From the NCBI GenBank assembly GCA_020726505.1, contig JAHLEZ010000005.1:1488001-1552000 (forward strand): DNA of 64,000 nucleotides. The letters are read 5' to 3'. A program made the translations under genes and the position numbers. Source of the stretch: Leptodontidium sp. MPI-SDFR-AT-0119. Taxonomy: Eukaryota > Ascomycota > Leotiomycetes > Helotiales > Leptodontidiaceae. The stretch's first letter is position 1. Every line of letters starts with the position of its first letter. Shown one piece after another: positions 48,231 through 59,963 of this stretch. Under the pieces are notes generated by a model, which saw only the letters and a list, made by a program, of their open reading frames with translations, was not told the origin of the DNA and searched no databases.

Positions 48231-48686
48231 GGGGGTGGGAGGATGGGTTGACTCCGAAATTGGAGGGAGGGAACGAGGCGGGGAAGTTGATGAGGATTAC
48301 TTATAACTTTGCTTTCTTGAATGGATTTTAAGTGGGATTTGTATTGGTAGCGTATCGATAATTGCAGTTTTTCGTTGAATGGGATTGTATTCCTACTGAA
48401 AGGTTGGAGGTTAGGAATCCATGAATATGACAACGTGTACTGAAAAAGTGCTACCGACACTTCCTCTTCTAAACTTCGAATAGTTCGAAGAATGAAAGGA
48501 GTAACCATTGGTCGGATACTAGAGAATCCCAAGACACGGAAGTTTCATAGAGAACTCATATATTCTATCCTTGTAAAGTCTATCTCTGTCTGTCTACGCT
48601 GCCGTGCATCTAGCTAAATCAACAGCTCTAAGGAATCTTTGCTACTTTCTCAGTCTTATGCAAGTCAATTCTCGCCCTTGCCATAA
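48231..48686. other. Intergenic, convergent
   Basis: Gap between the small PSY protein gene and the 3' end of the SET gene. Nothing seen. Confidence 0.5.
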
Positions 48687-50250
48687 TCAAAGACTACTCC
48701 ACAACCTGCTCTGCTCTACACAAGCCCTCCCCTTCCCCCCATACCTCTCCTCAAACGTCACATCCTCACCAACCACAATCCGATAACTCACAACCGCAAA
48801 CCTCCTGGCCATCTCAGCCCTCTCTCCATCCCCAAGCACCGCATAAGCAGTCCAGAGAATCATCCAGCACTCGACCAGATAATCCACCACCAACCCCCAC
48901 TTCTCCACAACAATAACTCTCGACTCACCTTTCCTCACAGGAAATGCCGCACCATGAACAGAAAATCCCAACATCTCCAGAATCTTCAACGTACTCCAAA
49001 TAACGTTCTGCGAGCGGCCTAGCACGCCGTACATTCGCGTCAAGGCAAGATACGGATCCCACAATCCCGTCCTCGGAACTTCAATTGCACTCTTCGCATA
49101 AGTACTTTCTAGCAATGCAAGCGTCCTTTCAATCATCGCCGTATCAACCTTCGCACAATCAAAAGCGCCTCTCTGCCCACCCGTCGCAAAAACAGCCGCC
49201 AATTCAATTCTCAACCCTTCTCTCTTGTTTAAAACTTTCTTCCCCGTCGATTTTGCGTCCACACAGAGCTCACACGCACAGACAAACCCATACTCCTCCA
49301 AATCTCTCTGCGTAGCGTCATAATCGTGGTCTTGAGCCGCAGGGTTGCGGTATGGCCATAGGAGCTCGGTGTTAGGAGGGATATCTCGACAGGTGCGGAT
49401 TATTTGCATGTCGCCGATGAAACTACGGCGGCAATTCGCTATGCAGGAGTGGTTTATGCTGGCTGCGAGAACCCAGATGCCGCTTGAGTGGCCGGTGGCG
49501 TTGGGGTTTGAGATGTGAGAGGCGAGACTTGTGAGGGAGCCGCCGAAGGAGTTGAGTGTGGTTACACGCTCGACTAGTTGTCTAGGTGAGGAAGTCATGT
49601 TAGCTGAATTGAATTTTGAAATTTTGGTAGTGCGAGGAAGCTTACGGATCGACGAATGGCTTTCCATCGATTTCGAAGATGGGTTGGTATGTGCCATGAT
49701 ACACAGAGCTGAATAGAGGAATGAGATTCGGATTATCAGTCAACTTTCGAAACGTCGTTTCTCGAAGTGCCGTTTTTGTCCCGGTAGAGTAGTCGGAATA
49801 GCTATACGAGAATGCTTTCTCGCATACCAGAAGGTCACCTGCTTTTACTTGAGCGGTTGTGAAGGGTCCTCGGTCTTTGCCTGGTGACTCTCGCACCTCC
49901 ACGGGCCCAACATAAGTCGCATGGTCAAGTTGTGGTGGGTGAAGCGTTGCAACTTCTGAGTATAGTGTTTTAAAGCTGTAACCGCCTCTTTGCTGTTCCA
50001 ACAACCGAAAGATAGTTCGAGTCAACTCTGTTTTGGCTTGCCTGTTCTCTGGGTACTCTTTGCAGATAATCTTCAACACCTCTGAGCAATCCCGGAACCT
50101 GCCAAGAGAATACAGGTAGTTCGCTTCGAGTAACAATTCCCGCTCAGATTGTACAGGAGGTGACTCTGGAGGAGGGTACTCGAAGTCAGATAGTGTGGAG
50201 TCGAACCGTTGCGTTTTGGGGTAGCTGGGAGCACGATTGAGGTCGATCAT
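48687..50250 (-). CDS. SET-domain protein with TPR-like N-terminus
   Basis: Two exons, 499 residues: 50250-49646 and 49581-48687. The N-terminus (ERELLLEANYLYSLGRFRDC, then SEVLKIICKEYP) looks like a TPR helix pair. The SET part starts near RESPGKDRGPFTTAQVKAGDLLVCEKAF, has the core NHSCIANC, and ends with the ELLWPY region and a Cys cluster (FVCACELC) as post-SET. This order is the SMYD/fungal SET-TPR group, whose members methylate lysines in proteins; the substrate here is unknown. The C-terminal 200 residues are helical. The start is the ATG at 50250. No other domain seen. Confidence 0.9.
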
Positions 50251-51488
50251 CGCCGTTTATGAAGTAGCCAGGCAGGCCTAGGAAGTACAGCGGGACTATA
50301 TACATATACACAATACTTGGCTCGAGCCTGGGCTTACTCCGGAACATGCAGGTCATTATGAGTGACAGGTGGTCAAGGGGCCACCAATTGCAACCCAGAG
50401 ACCCCCCATGGTTGGAGGAGCTCATATGCTAGCCGCGGGAGGGAAAGACGCAGAGCCTTGAAAATATCAGAGAATGTAACGTTGTGGAAGCGTGTTTGCG
50501 CCTTGTGATTATAGCTGTACAGCCTTTTGCTTGAAATCTCAAAAGGACTTGAATCCAGCTCCTAGATGCCTCACGACGTCATTGTCCGGTGGGGTGACCT
50601 GATCTTTCTGAGCAGATGTAAAATCTTCATTAGATTCGGAATTGTCGGTGAGATAAGATCTTGTAGGGGTGTTGATAGAACCTGCATGAAGTAACATGGG
50701 TGCTCATAGGCTGCTCAAGACCTCCCGCTGGGGCATGAACCTAATGGGGGAATACAACTGTTCGCTTCACGGGAGACCGGTAAAGAGATACAGCAGAGAA
50801 GTAAATGACTTGAGAGAAAAAGGCATACTTTAGAGTAAATAGAGGCTATAAAACGAGCAAGAAGATTGAGCAGGTAAGGGTTCAACAAGTATGAATCGTT
50901 GCTCATAATATTGATGGAAATTTGGTGGAAGGTTGAAGTACCTCAACGAAGCATGGCAATATGAGGACAATTGCTGAGCTCTTCTCTTAAAACAAAGGAG
51001 TAAACAAAAGACTATACAAAGTACTACAACAATATGTACCATACCACATCAAGTCAAAATACTAGACCCAGCAAAGCAAGGACTGTTGATAAAGTTCAGC
51101 CGCTGAAGCTTCCAACACTCCAATTCATCATTGTCACTCGACATCAAGCGCAGTAGCTCTATTCCGCTGAGGAATTCGCATCTTAAGACTGGACAAGCAT
51201 CCTGAGGAGCACTTGCCTCCAGATCAACCAAGCAACAGCAAGCACCTGTAGTTGTGAAGTCGTGAAGAAGAAACTCCTACCCTAAGCTCCCTAACAACGG
51301 CTCGATCCAGCCCCTGAACCCTCTTCCACGTGACCTGTCTCGGAACTGCCCCGCATCAGGTACGTGGCGTGGGCATGGGGGGTTCTGGGCGTCAATAGCC
51401 CAGCTTCACTTCACACTTCCTTTCACCGTTTCCAAAACACCTTACTTCCCTCCCAACTCAATTCCCTCAAAAACACCAAACCGCAATC
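50251..51488. other. Intergenic, divergent
   Basis: About 1.2 kb between the starts of the SET gene and the GLTP gene. Short frames only. A CT-rich run lies just upstream of the GLTP ATG (51410-51470). Confidence 0.5.
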
Positions 51489-52364
51489 ATGGCAGCACCA
51501 GCCGCATACCCACCTGGAGGAACCTTCCTCGATACCCTCAAAGTATCCTTCACTGCTGTTCCGGTTGACAAGGAGAAGGACAATGCCGTTTCCACCACGG
51601 AGTTCCTGGATGCTGCTGAGTCGTTGACGACTTTGTTTGGTACAACCCCTCGTTGGGCACCCATTATACAGAATAATGGCTAATAGATGGCAGATGTTCT
51701 TGGTTCAAGAGCTTTCACTCCCGTGAAGAGCGATATGTTGGGTAATGTCAAGGTACGTCTTTATTGACTTCCACATTTCCCCCCTTCCCTTACCTTATTA
51801 CGGAGCTTCAAGGCGGACACGGCTAACAGATAAACTTAATTGCAGAAAATAAGAGATAGACAACTCGCTGCCCCCGCCGAATCAGCTACCCTCCAAGAGC
51901 TCGTCGTCAACGAATTAAAGACCAAGAAGCACACCGCAACAGAAGCCCTGGTCTGGCTGGTCCGGTACATACATTCCCTCCCTCCCTCCCACTCTCACTC
52001 CACCGCTTCTCTCTCCTCTCTAAACCTCAATCAAGATAATCACTCACTAACATCCTCTCCCCAATCCAGCGGATTAGATTTCACGTGCATAGCACTCTCC
52101 CAGAACCTCGCCCTCCCCACCGAAGAACTCGCCGCCTCCTTCCGCAACGCCTACGGCAACACGCTGAAACCGCACCACTCCTTCCTGATCAAGCCGATCT
52201 TCTCAGCCGCCATGAGCGCCTGTCCCTACCGCAAGGATTTCTACATCAGTCTCGGGGAGGACCCGGAGAAGGTCGCTGAGGAGTTGAGGGTGTGGCTTGT
52301 GGCCCTGGAGCAGGTCCTTGCTATTCTAAAGGGCTTCTTGGATAGGAAGGAGGCCAAGTGGTAA
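51489..52364 (+). CDS. Glycolipid transfer protein
   Basis: Four exons, 207 residues: 51489-51639, 51694-51752, 51846-51964 and 52070-52364. GLTP proteins move glycosphingolipids such as glucosylceramide between membranes without energy. The sugar-binding residues known from the human protein are in place: Asp64, Asn68 and Lys71 in SDMLGNVKKIR, Trp107 in ALVWLVRGLDFT, and His145 or His146 in LKPHHSFLIKPIF. Length fits the family of about 200 residues. The protein is soluble, with no signal peptide. Three introns fall within the first two thirds. It is a housekeeping-type gene between the SET and 2EXR genes. Confidence 0.95.
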
Positions 52365-53159
52365 ATCCGTTCGCTGGCTTGTGAGGAACAAGTGCGGAAG
52401 TACGGAAGTGGGGAGTACATATCTTTGGAAGCCGGAGAGGGAGGGAGTACAGGGCGTATACTCTTGGTGGTGGGATTTGTGTTTAGCAAGGGGCATAAAA
52501 TGCGAGTGGGCTACAATGAAGAGCCACGCCAGTTTCGATGGACTTCTTTTTGGAATGGAAAGATGCATAGCATGATCAATTCAATATCATCTGCATCTGA
52601 AGTGGTTTTATTGACTTGTTTCAATTTCATTGTGTGTGAAAGTGCACATTTGGTATCTCGTTTCGTCTCGCTCATCTGCTTCATGAAATCATTACAAAAA
52701 ACAAAGTAAAACAAACCACAGCTCCCTCGTCTCGAAACCTCAGCTGTGTGAATGTAAGATCGAAGAACCTAACTAGTAGAGGCCCAAGATCATCTCACCA
52801 TGTCGACGGAGCACCTGAAGAAAACATCTCCCGCTTCCATACCCCTGCTGTGAAATGGTATACGCAATGGTCCTATACCAGCCTCTGTAATAGCTGCAGA
52901 ACTCAACCGCCTGGGTATTGACTCTGAATCGTAACGTCCCTTAACTCCCAAGTAAACGCAGCGAAACTCCACCCATCCACCCTATCGTACAGAAACTTTG
53001 TTGTAAATACACAAAAGCAAAATGACCAGTGATGTCCTAGAAGATGCTAGCTTTTGGAGAAGAACCAAGGTTAAGTAGCATGCAACCCTTTGCAAGCTGG
53101 CATTGCAAAATGGCGCTAGGTTGAAGATGACGTTAGGTCGTCTAGACACCAGCACGGAA
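52365..53159. other. Intergenic, convergent
   Basis: About 0.8 kb between the 3' ends of the GLTP and 2EXR genes. Nothing seen. Confidence 0.5.
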
Positions 53160-54167
53160 TCACAGTCTTCTGAATACTCCCCTTGGCTTGAGTCCCATGA
53201 AAGAACAAGTTTTCCTGAACGCATATCTCACATCGCCTCTGATGAACTTCTTTCTCTTGACCTTCGCCATGGCAACATCCGGAACTCCATCAGCCTCATC
53301 CTTATAATCAGCCTCCAGGTAATCCTGCATCGGAAGGAGGATAGTATCGGCGATCTTGACAATCTCTTCGGCCATATTTATGCTGCCTTTCTTGGTGGTA
53401 GGTGGGAGATCGAGGTTGATTAGTCGTGTGCCGTTCTCGCCAGGCCAAACAGAAGTTCGGAAGCGGGTCTTGCCTTTGGAGTTGTGATCGAAAGCGATGA
53501 TGAACTGCTTCAGAGCTGGGAAGAGGACCTTGAATCGAGGTTGAGGAGCGTGACCGGCGACTCCAGAGAGAAGTGAAATCAGTTCTGCCCGCTGAGCATC
53601 GAATGCAACATACTTCCATCCCTTCATTACTCCTAGACCACCCATGACGTGATAATCATCATCGTCATCCTCCAACAACATGAACATGATGAAGAGGCCC
53701 ATCAAGCTATTCAGCAATAGTGTATCCATCTTGGGGTTGAAGTAGAACCGCAGTATGCCCTTCCCATTCGGCAATCCTGGAGCTCGATAATCGAACAGCT
53801 CGTAGTTCTTCAGCGCAACGGAACGGGACTCTGCACTGACGTGGAAGATGGAGGGAGCTCGACTGCTGTTGGATCGGAAGGTCATTCGTTCATTGTACAG
53901 CTTGGAGCAAGGGTGCAGTTCGTGGACTCGAGGTAGCATGGTGGTCTCCCATATCAAGAGTCTGACCTCTAAAGGGAGCTCTCCGAACTTGTGGAAGGTA
54001 GAGGGCTTGTGGAAGCTGGGGGGCTTGCGGAATGGGCGACTGATGGTATGGTATGTTTGGACGAACTTGTTGATTTTGGTGGATATGGGACGGGGGATGG
54101 AGTCGATAGGGCTTGCAATAGAGATCGTATCATCGTGAGGGTCCCCGTGTTCTTCTTGTTTGGACAT
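53160..54167 (-). CDS. 2EXR-domain protein
   Basis: Single exon, 335 residues. The 2EXR module is seen near residues 60-105: FGELPLEVRLLIWETTMLPRV, then SIFHVSAESRSVALKNYELF. This fungal-specific domain (named for its two EXR motifs) is common in Pezizomycotina, and its function is unknown. The N-terminal 55 residues are polar. A run of acidic residues (LLEDDDDDYHV) lies in the middle and a basic C-terminus follows (KVKRKKFIRGDVRYAFRKT). ATG at 54167 is the first in frame. No introns. No membrane segment apart from one short hydrophobic stretch (LLLNSLMGLFIMFMLL). Confidence 0.85.
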   Translation of the reverse strand: MSKQEEHGDPHDDTISIASPIDSIPRPISTKINKFVQTYHTISRPFRKPPSFHKPSTFHKFGELPLEVRLLIWETTMLPRVHELHPCSKLYNERMTFRSNSSRAPSIFHVSAESRSVALKNYELFDYRAPGLPNGKGILRFYFNPKMDTLLLNSLMGLFIMFMLLEDDDDDYHVMGGLGVMKGWKYVAFDAQRAELISLLSGVAGHAPQPRFKVLFPALKQFIIAFDHNSKGKTRFRTSVWPGENGTRLINLDLPPTTKKGSINMAEEIVKIADTILLPMQDYLEADYKDEADGVPDVAMAKVKRKKFIRGDVRYAFRKTCSFMGLKPRGVFRRL

Positions 54168-55848
54168 CGTGTTGTTTCGAGGGTGTGAGGCTTCGAAGGG
54201 TCAGGTTCGCTCCACGTAAGTGATTTGCAATGTTCGAAGATCTGTAGGGAAGCTGAAATAGTGTTAGCCAGAGCTAGTCAGAGCACTTGGGTAGTGAATT
54301 GCAGCTGCTGACTTACACTGCCGAAGGTGAACGCGGTCTTGGAATGATTGGCAAGAAATGGAAGTCGGTCTGCAAATATAACCAGTAACTGCTTGAATTA
54401 TCCTTTGACTAGGATGCTTCGAAGTTGACAAAACAAGATCTGGAACGCAGGCTTTCTATACCAGTCTCAGCTGCGCAGCTGTTGTTTGGTTCAGTGACTG
54501 TTGGTTGTGAGGCTCTAGGTTGTGAACCAGATAACGCTGCCCAGCAATCGGGGCGATTTTCTAGATCATGGCAATCGAATCACCTTGCAAATTTAAGCGA
54601 TAGACCAATGAACAAAGTGGAAGTGAAGGCGAAAGTATAAAGGTATCAAAGGTGAAGCTGTGTTGGCAGTGAATGAGTGACTGAACGATAAGGTTGAGGT
54701 TGAGTGAGAAGAGGTGAAGACGAGGGTGCAGGTGAGGCATCCCCGTCAGGCGCTCCCGCTTCTCTCCAGAACGCAAGGGTGTCGCTGGCGGGGTTGACCT
54801 CGAGGATCCTTGGCAACGCTAAACCAACCTTATCAGGGGACATGGAGAGCAACGTCCCTTTTCTCCTCTTGTCGCTTTCTCCTAGTAATCTGCTATATAA
54901 TGTATGTGTGTTCTGCTTCTTTCAACTTTCCTATGGTTGATGCATAATTCTCTATGCGTACTGTTCAAGGTTACAAGTTGTAAATGTACCAACCCCAACT
55001 TCAACTTCAACCATCTAGGTCACAGCGTGTAAGGGGACAGCCTTTGTTTACCTTGTATGTGTGTATGTTTCTTTTCACTTGGTACATTCGGTTTTCTCAA
55101 GCCCTTTCCTGCCTCTCCTTATCCCTAGACTTGTCTCCGGGTAGTGTTTAAAAGTGAAGTGTCAGCCGCCAATTATGCTTAGCACACGTATATTCTCGGA
55201 TCAGGAACTGGCGGAGTGAAGACTATTCACATTATATGAGAGGTTCAAGGCCCAATGTCTATCAGAAAGCTCTGGGTACTTTGAGGTGGTTGATGTCTCT
55301 GAGAGATTAGTCAAATAATCAAATGAAAAATAGATATAAGGTGTGACGCAGGGCTACATTGTAAGCATACTGTAATGTTGTGGATGAAGATAATAGAAAG
55401 CTAAGCAGATATAAATAACAAGATACCAGCACTTATCCAATTTCTTTAATGCAATCCATTATCATTCGAATCAACAGACGTTCATCTACAAAAGCAGTCA
55501 GAAGAGAAGGCGCCAGTTGTTGCAAGTAGCCCAACTTTGGTATCTTCTCTCAAGACACCAACGGCCAACTCAGGAAGCCTTGTATAGAGATCATGAAAGG
55601 AGTTTGAGGCCAGCGAGAGTGAGGAAGGGGGACACGACTGTGGAGGAGTGGAAATTATGTTGAGTGTGTTGTTTTCACCAAAGAGGACTTTACGCGAGAT
55701 GCACTCTCTTCAGATCATAAGTCTAGAATCAACTGATGCTCTTCTTTCGTTGTCTCACCCTATTCAAACTAAGTTGCCCTCATATTGCCTTCTTCATCCT
55801 CAGCTCGTTTCCCATTCAATACCACCCCTTTCCCCCTCCCATACCCAC
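54168..55848. other. Intergenic, no supported gene
   Basis: About 1.7 kb upstream of the 2EXR gene and downstream of the small secreted protein. Open frames of 60-80 codons only. No repeats found. Confidence 0.45.
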
Positions 55849-56323
55849 TCAAAGTGGACACTCGATCCCCAAACAAATCCCTTCACATCTACATCCCTGC
55901 CCACCATCACTAGCACACCCATTAAAAATCCCAGGTCCATAAATCGCGCACTCCAACACAGCATCTTTAGTACATGCGCACTTATTTGGCTCCCTCGCAC
56001 ATATCTGAGTGTTTGTATCGCTGGAGCATTGGAGTACGTAGACAGGTGTCGGAGCAGCAGACTTGCTGGTTGATGAGCTTGTAGAGGTTGAGGAGGATGA
56101 GGATGGGGGTGTGGGAGGATGTTTCTTGGTGGAGGATAGGGAGTCTGATGTCTTGGTTTTGGATGTTGTGGGGGCTGGTGGGGAGGTAGTTTGGGCTGTT
56201 GTGAGGATTGCGGTGGGGACGAGTAGGGCGAGGAGGAAAGCGGTGAAGGCTGTTTGTGGAGTCAGGTTTGGCTTTTGGATGGGAGAAGAGGGGGGGTGTT
56301 ATACTTTTGAAAGAAGAAAGCAT
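55849..56323 (-). CDS. Small secreted Cys-rich protein (effector-like)
   Basis: Two exons, 139 residues: 56323-56305 (only 19 nt) and 56249-55849. Splicing at GTATAA...AACAG joins MLSSFK to TFTAFLLALLVPTAILTTAQ, giving a clean signal peptide. A Ser/Thr/Pro/Lys-rich linker follows (about residues 30-75), then a compact domain with ten cysteines (motifs CSSDTNTQIC, CAC, CRCEGIC, ending CPL). The even number and close spacing suggest five disulphides. It is not a family I recognise (not CFEM, LysM or hydrophobin). Small size, signal peptide and many cysteines are typical of candidate effectors or cell-wall proteins; the role is unknown. The first-exon frame differs from the main frame, so it is easily missed. 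Confidence 0.75.
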
Positions 56324-56838
56324 CTTTGCTGCTTTGAAGGAAAGATATGAAATGTGATTATGGACTTGAAGCTTAGGAATCCCACGGATCCATCAATTGT
56401 TCTGGGAGATACAACTTAATGTTTGCATTGAAGGTATGAGATGCTTATATGGAGTCACAGGAATCTAGGGTGACACTAAGACGTCTCGTGGATGCTGATG
56501 CACAATGTTTTCTTGTCCTGCTACCCAGCTGAGGCCTCGCAATACGAACAGCTGTCCTCCCTTTCACAAGTCAGACACTAAACTTGACCAAACTTAGCCT
56601 CTGTGTAGGGTTTCCTCGTGAATTTCATTTTCGACTTGAGCCAACTTCTTGGTCAAGTCTTAATAGTGGGTGTTGACTACCCCTATCATCGCTCGTGTGG
56701 GTGGTCAATACCTACTATTAGTTCTATTGTTTCACCAACCAACCCCAGCAGAGGAACTGAAAACGTTATGGAATGGGAAACTGATGATTTTCTTATCCTA
56801 ATTGTGGTGAGCATAATGAGGAACTATCAAGAGCAGCC
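56324..56838. other. Intergenic
   Basis: Promoter of the small secreted protein gene and 3' flank of the METTL16-type gene (both minus strand). Nothing else seen. Confidence 0.5.
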
Positions 56839-58452
56839 TCATTTCGCAACCTCCTCCACTTTCCTCTTCAACATCCCACAGAAACTCTCAAACAGCACAC
56901 TATCATGCCCCTTCAACCACCTAACCGTAGTCTTCGATCCGCTCACCCCACCCTGGTTAGGCTCTGCCACGACCTTGAAGCCAAATGCCATATCATCTTC
57001 ATCCTCATCATTCACAACTCCCTCTTGGCCCATTGAGACGTGTCTTCGAGCCGCTCGAGACCAAACGGCCTTGTCGCTGAATCCAATGCCAGTGGAGAGT
57101 TTGGCTTTCCACATCCATTTCAGTGGAAGTTGAGTCAAAGTTTCGTTGACACGCTCTCCCACTTCAGTGTGGCTCTTGCTTGACTAGAACCTATAAGAAT
57201 CACTCATATTTGAACTTGGGGAAAAGACTTACCGCAATCACATACTCCCCAGGAAACGGCAACAGACTCTTCTGCAAACTGGCCACCCCCCTCGCAACAT
57301 CAACACACGGTCTCAGATCATCAAAACTCCACGCAAGACCCCACCTTCTCGTCTTACTCCCCTGCACAAACTCCGTAACCGCAAAGTTATCCACGCCCTT
57401 CTCCCTCAACTTCTTCACTAGCGGTTCTATGCTGGAGAACTTCCCCAGCATGGAAGTATACCACTGGACACGGTCTTTGAGGATGAGAGACTCGTCGATC
57501 ATGCGTGAGATGAATGAGACTTCACCGCCGGGAGTGACCATTTCGTTTGCGGAGCCGGTGCACGCTGTGAATGGGGGCCGTTGCTTGAGGGATGCCGAGG
57601 AGAGCATTTCGGCGGTAGAGGTATAGAATGGCGGGTTGCACATGCTGAAGTCGATGCTTGGGTATAGTCAATAAGACAGTCTCAAGATTCAAGCTAGGAC
57701 CAAACACTTACTTCTCAAAGCCCATCTTGTCAAGAGGTAGGAGCGGGTCATCTGGCTGAGTCTGGAGCAACTTGATCCTATTTTGCAAATTGTTGTCTTT
57801 CACGTTCTGCTTGGCGAATTGCAGACTCTTGTCATCGATATCTGTATCTGAATGAGTAGATTTCTCGGTAATGATAATGAAAACATACCCGTGCCAGCGA
57901 ACCTCCACTTCGGACGTTGCGTACATCCTAAGAGTGGGTAGATACAACTTGCGCCAGTCCCAATATCGAGACCTAGAACCTCTCGTTCGGCATCGTATAT
58001 GTCTGTGTAGGAATCGCTCGCGCTATCTAGAAGCCTCTGGATCCATAAGATGTAGTTCAATCGGTTCGGAACCTGAGGTATTCTTAGCTGTGTAAGGTGG
58101 GAGTAGGGAGACGAACTCACTGGTGGACAAAGTCGGTCGGGAGGCAGCGTGATTTTGAGGCCAAAGTCGCGTTTTAGCAGGGACTTGGTGAGCTGCTGAA
58201 CGGATTCTGGATTACTGAAATCGAGTTGGCCATTTGATTTCAGTCTGTGGAGGTTAGCTGCAGACTATGAACTTGTGACGAGCTCCTCGTTGTTTCCCAA
58301 GGAGGGGCAATGAGGGGTAATTCTCGAACAGGAGAATATGACGCGGAATATCGAATCGACGTATGGACTTACACTTTCACAAAATCTGCATCTTGTAGGC
58401 TTAGTGCTGCGAAATCAATCTCCTCCTTGTAGATATTTGCAAGTGCGGACAT
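56839..58452 (-). CDS. METTL16-type RNA N6-adenosine methyltransferase
   Basis: Six exons, 427 residues: 58452-58373, 58244-58121, 58072-57889, 57847-57712, 57656-57233 and 57174-56839. Members methylate the U6 snRNA ACAGA region (fission yeast and human) and, in animals, a hairpin of the SAM synthetase mRNA. The N-terminal substrate-binding part (NIYKEEIDFAALSLQDADF) precedes the SAM site GLDIGTGASCIYPLLG. DIDDKSLQFAKQNV follows, and then the catalytic NPPF in MCNPPFY at residues 180-186. GGEVSFISRMIDES is a further family block. Two acceptors are AAG rather than YAG (before exons 5 and 6), chosen because only they hold the frame. The nuclear location is inferred from the family. Confidence 0.92.
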
Positions 58453-58746
58453 CTTGGACATAGAGTTTAGGGATGAGTTGCTTGCTTGTAGGCGAGGATG
58501 AGGTGGGGTCAGAAAAGCGTGGCAGCATCACAAGGAAAGTCCATTTCTTGACATTTTGAAGTCCATCGCATTTATTGCTTATAAGATGATAATTCCGATA
58601 ACCTCGTCTGTGTTCACCTGCAGCTCATGACTGCAAAGATCAACTATCCTAGTAAACTCTAGTGCTCGATATCGTTCTGCATGACTTCCCAACCCCAGAA
58701 CGCCCCCGCAGTATGGATGGAAATCAAATTGGTATTGTTTGCCTCC
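58453..58746. other. Intergenic, METTL16-type promoter
   Basis: Short gap of about 290 bp between two minus-strand genes. Nothing distinct. Confidence 0.5.
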
Positions 58747-59638
58747 TCAAAGCTTCTCACCGTCATCACCATTCGGCTTCAGCTTCTTTGTAGCTGGGCC
58801 GTCCTCCGTTGGCTCAGCGGTTGGCACATCAGGAAGTGCGGCCTTGGCCTCCTCCATAGCGGAACCACCCTCTTCCTTTGATACAGGTCCATTCTCTGCA
58901 GTTTCTCCAGCCTCAACTTCCTCCCAATCATCAATCTCTAGCTCTTCGGTAGATGGAAAGAAACGTCTGTTCAGGTTAGCTATGCACGTCAAGGGCCTAG
59001 GAGCGAACGTACGGCAACCAGTGATTGTACGCATCAACATCCTTTTGCACAAAGGTGCAGAAGATGACTTTCTCAAGCTTGTCTCCATCAACGCCTTCAA
59101 GGAAATCCTTCACTGCTTTGATTGCAACAGAAGCGGCATCACTGCTAGGATATCCATATACACCAGTGCTCAATGCGCTGAAAGCAATGCTCTTGCAGTC
59201 ATTTGCAACTGCAAGCTTCAAACTGGTGGTATAGCATCCCGCCAAATCCTCCGCACATTCCTCCACAAATCGAGAGCTATAAACCGGACCAACGGCGTGG
59301 ATGACTTTCTTGCATGGAAGTTCGTAGGCATCAGTTATCTTGGCCGAGCCAGTATCACAGCCATCCAACTTGCGACACTCCCTCAGCAGACCTGGCCCAG
59401 CAGCTCGATGTATAGCTCCGTCGACCCCTCCTCCGCCAAGCAGTGAGTTGTTTGCGGCGTTCACGATGGCCCCGACTTGTAGTTTTGTGATATCGCCTCG
59501 AATCAGACCAGTGCGATCGTTGAAGGATTGTGAGGGCTTTGGTGCATCGGTTTCATTTTCGAAGGTAGCTGGAACGAGTTTCTTGAGGTGGTAGAGGAGA
59601 GAAACCGTTGGTATCTCTGATACTGGAACTATCGTCAT
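58747..59638 (-). CDS. Macrodomain protein (ADP-ribose binding)
   Basis: Two exons, 281 residues: 59638-59013 and 58966-58747. Macrodomains bind or hydrolyse ADP-ribose derivatives such as O-acetyl-ADP-ribose or ADP-ribosylated side chains. The motif [20 protein letters not shown] holds the catalytic-type Asn and Gly-rich loop. [22 protein letters not shown] and VIFCTF follow in the usual order. The domain spans about residues 45-205. The C-terminal 75 residues are acidic and disordered ([11 protein letters not shown]). An in-frame ATG 21 bases upstream (59659) would add seven residues. It shares a 325-bp promoter region with the GlnRS gene. Confidence 0.92.
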
Positions 59639-59963
59639 GATTCTTTTGGCCGCGAACATGCGATTTGTTGTGTTTTTAGTTTTATTCGAAGAAGTTGTTA
59701 CCACAAGTGAGAGCTTGGAAGGCTGAAGCTCCGCAAGGCTGAGGTGCGGAGCTTTGACCTCCGCGCTAGTTAAGTCACGTGTCGATGAGGGGCTTAGCGT
59801 CTCAGCAGAGACCCCTCGCTGGATATATTGTTGTTGACTCACAACGCGACATTGTTTCTCTTCTTCTACCCTTCCAGAGACCAGATCACAAATTTCCGCA
59901 AAGGTCTTTGAATACCTGCGAATACCCGTCATACAAACAGCCACCCAAGGCCCACGCACAACT
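59639..59963. promoter_or_regulatory. Divergent promoter of the macrodomain and GlnRS genes
   Basis: Only 325 bp separate the two divergent ATGs. A pyrimidine-rich run (about 59855-59875) lies on the GlnRS side. No named factor site is claimed. Confidence 0.55.
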
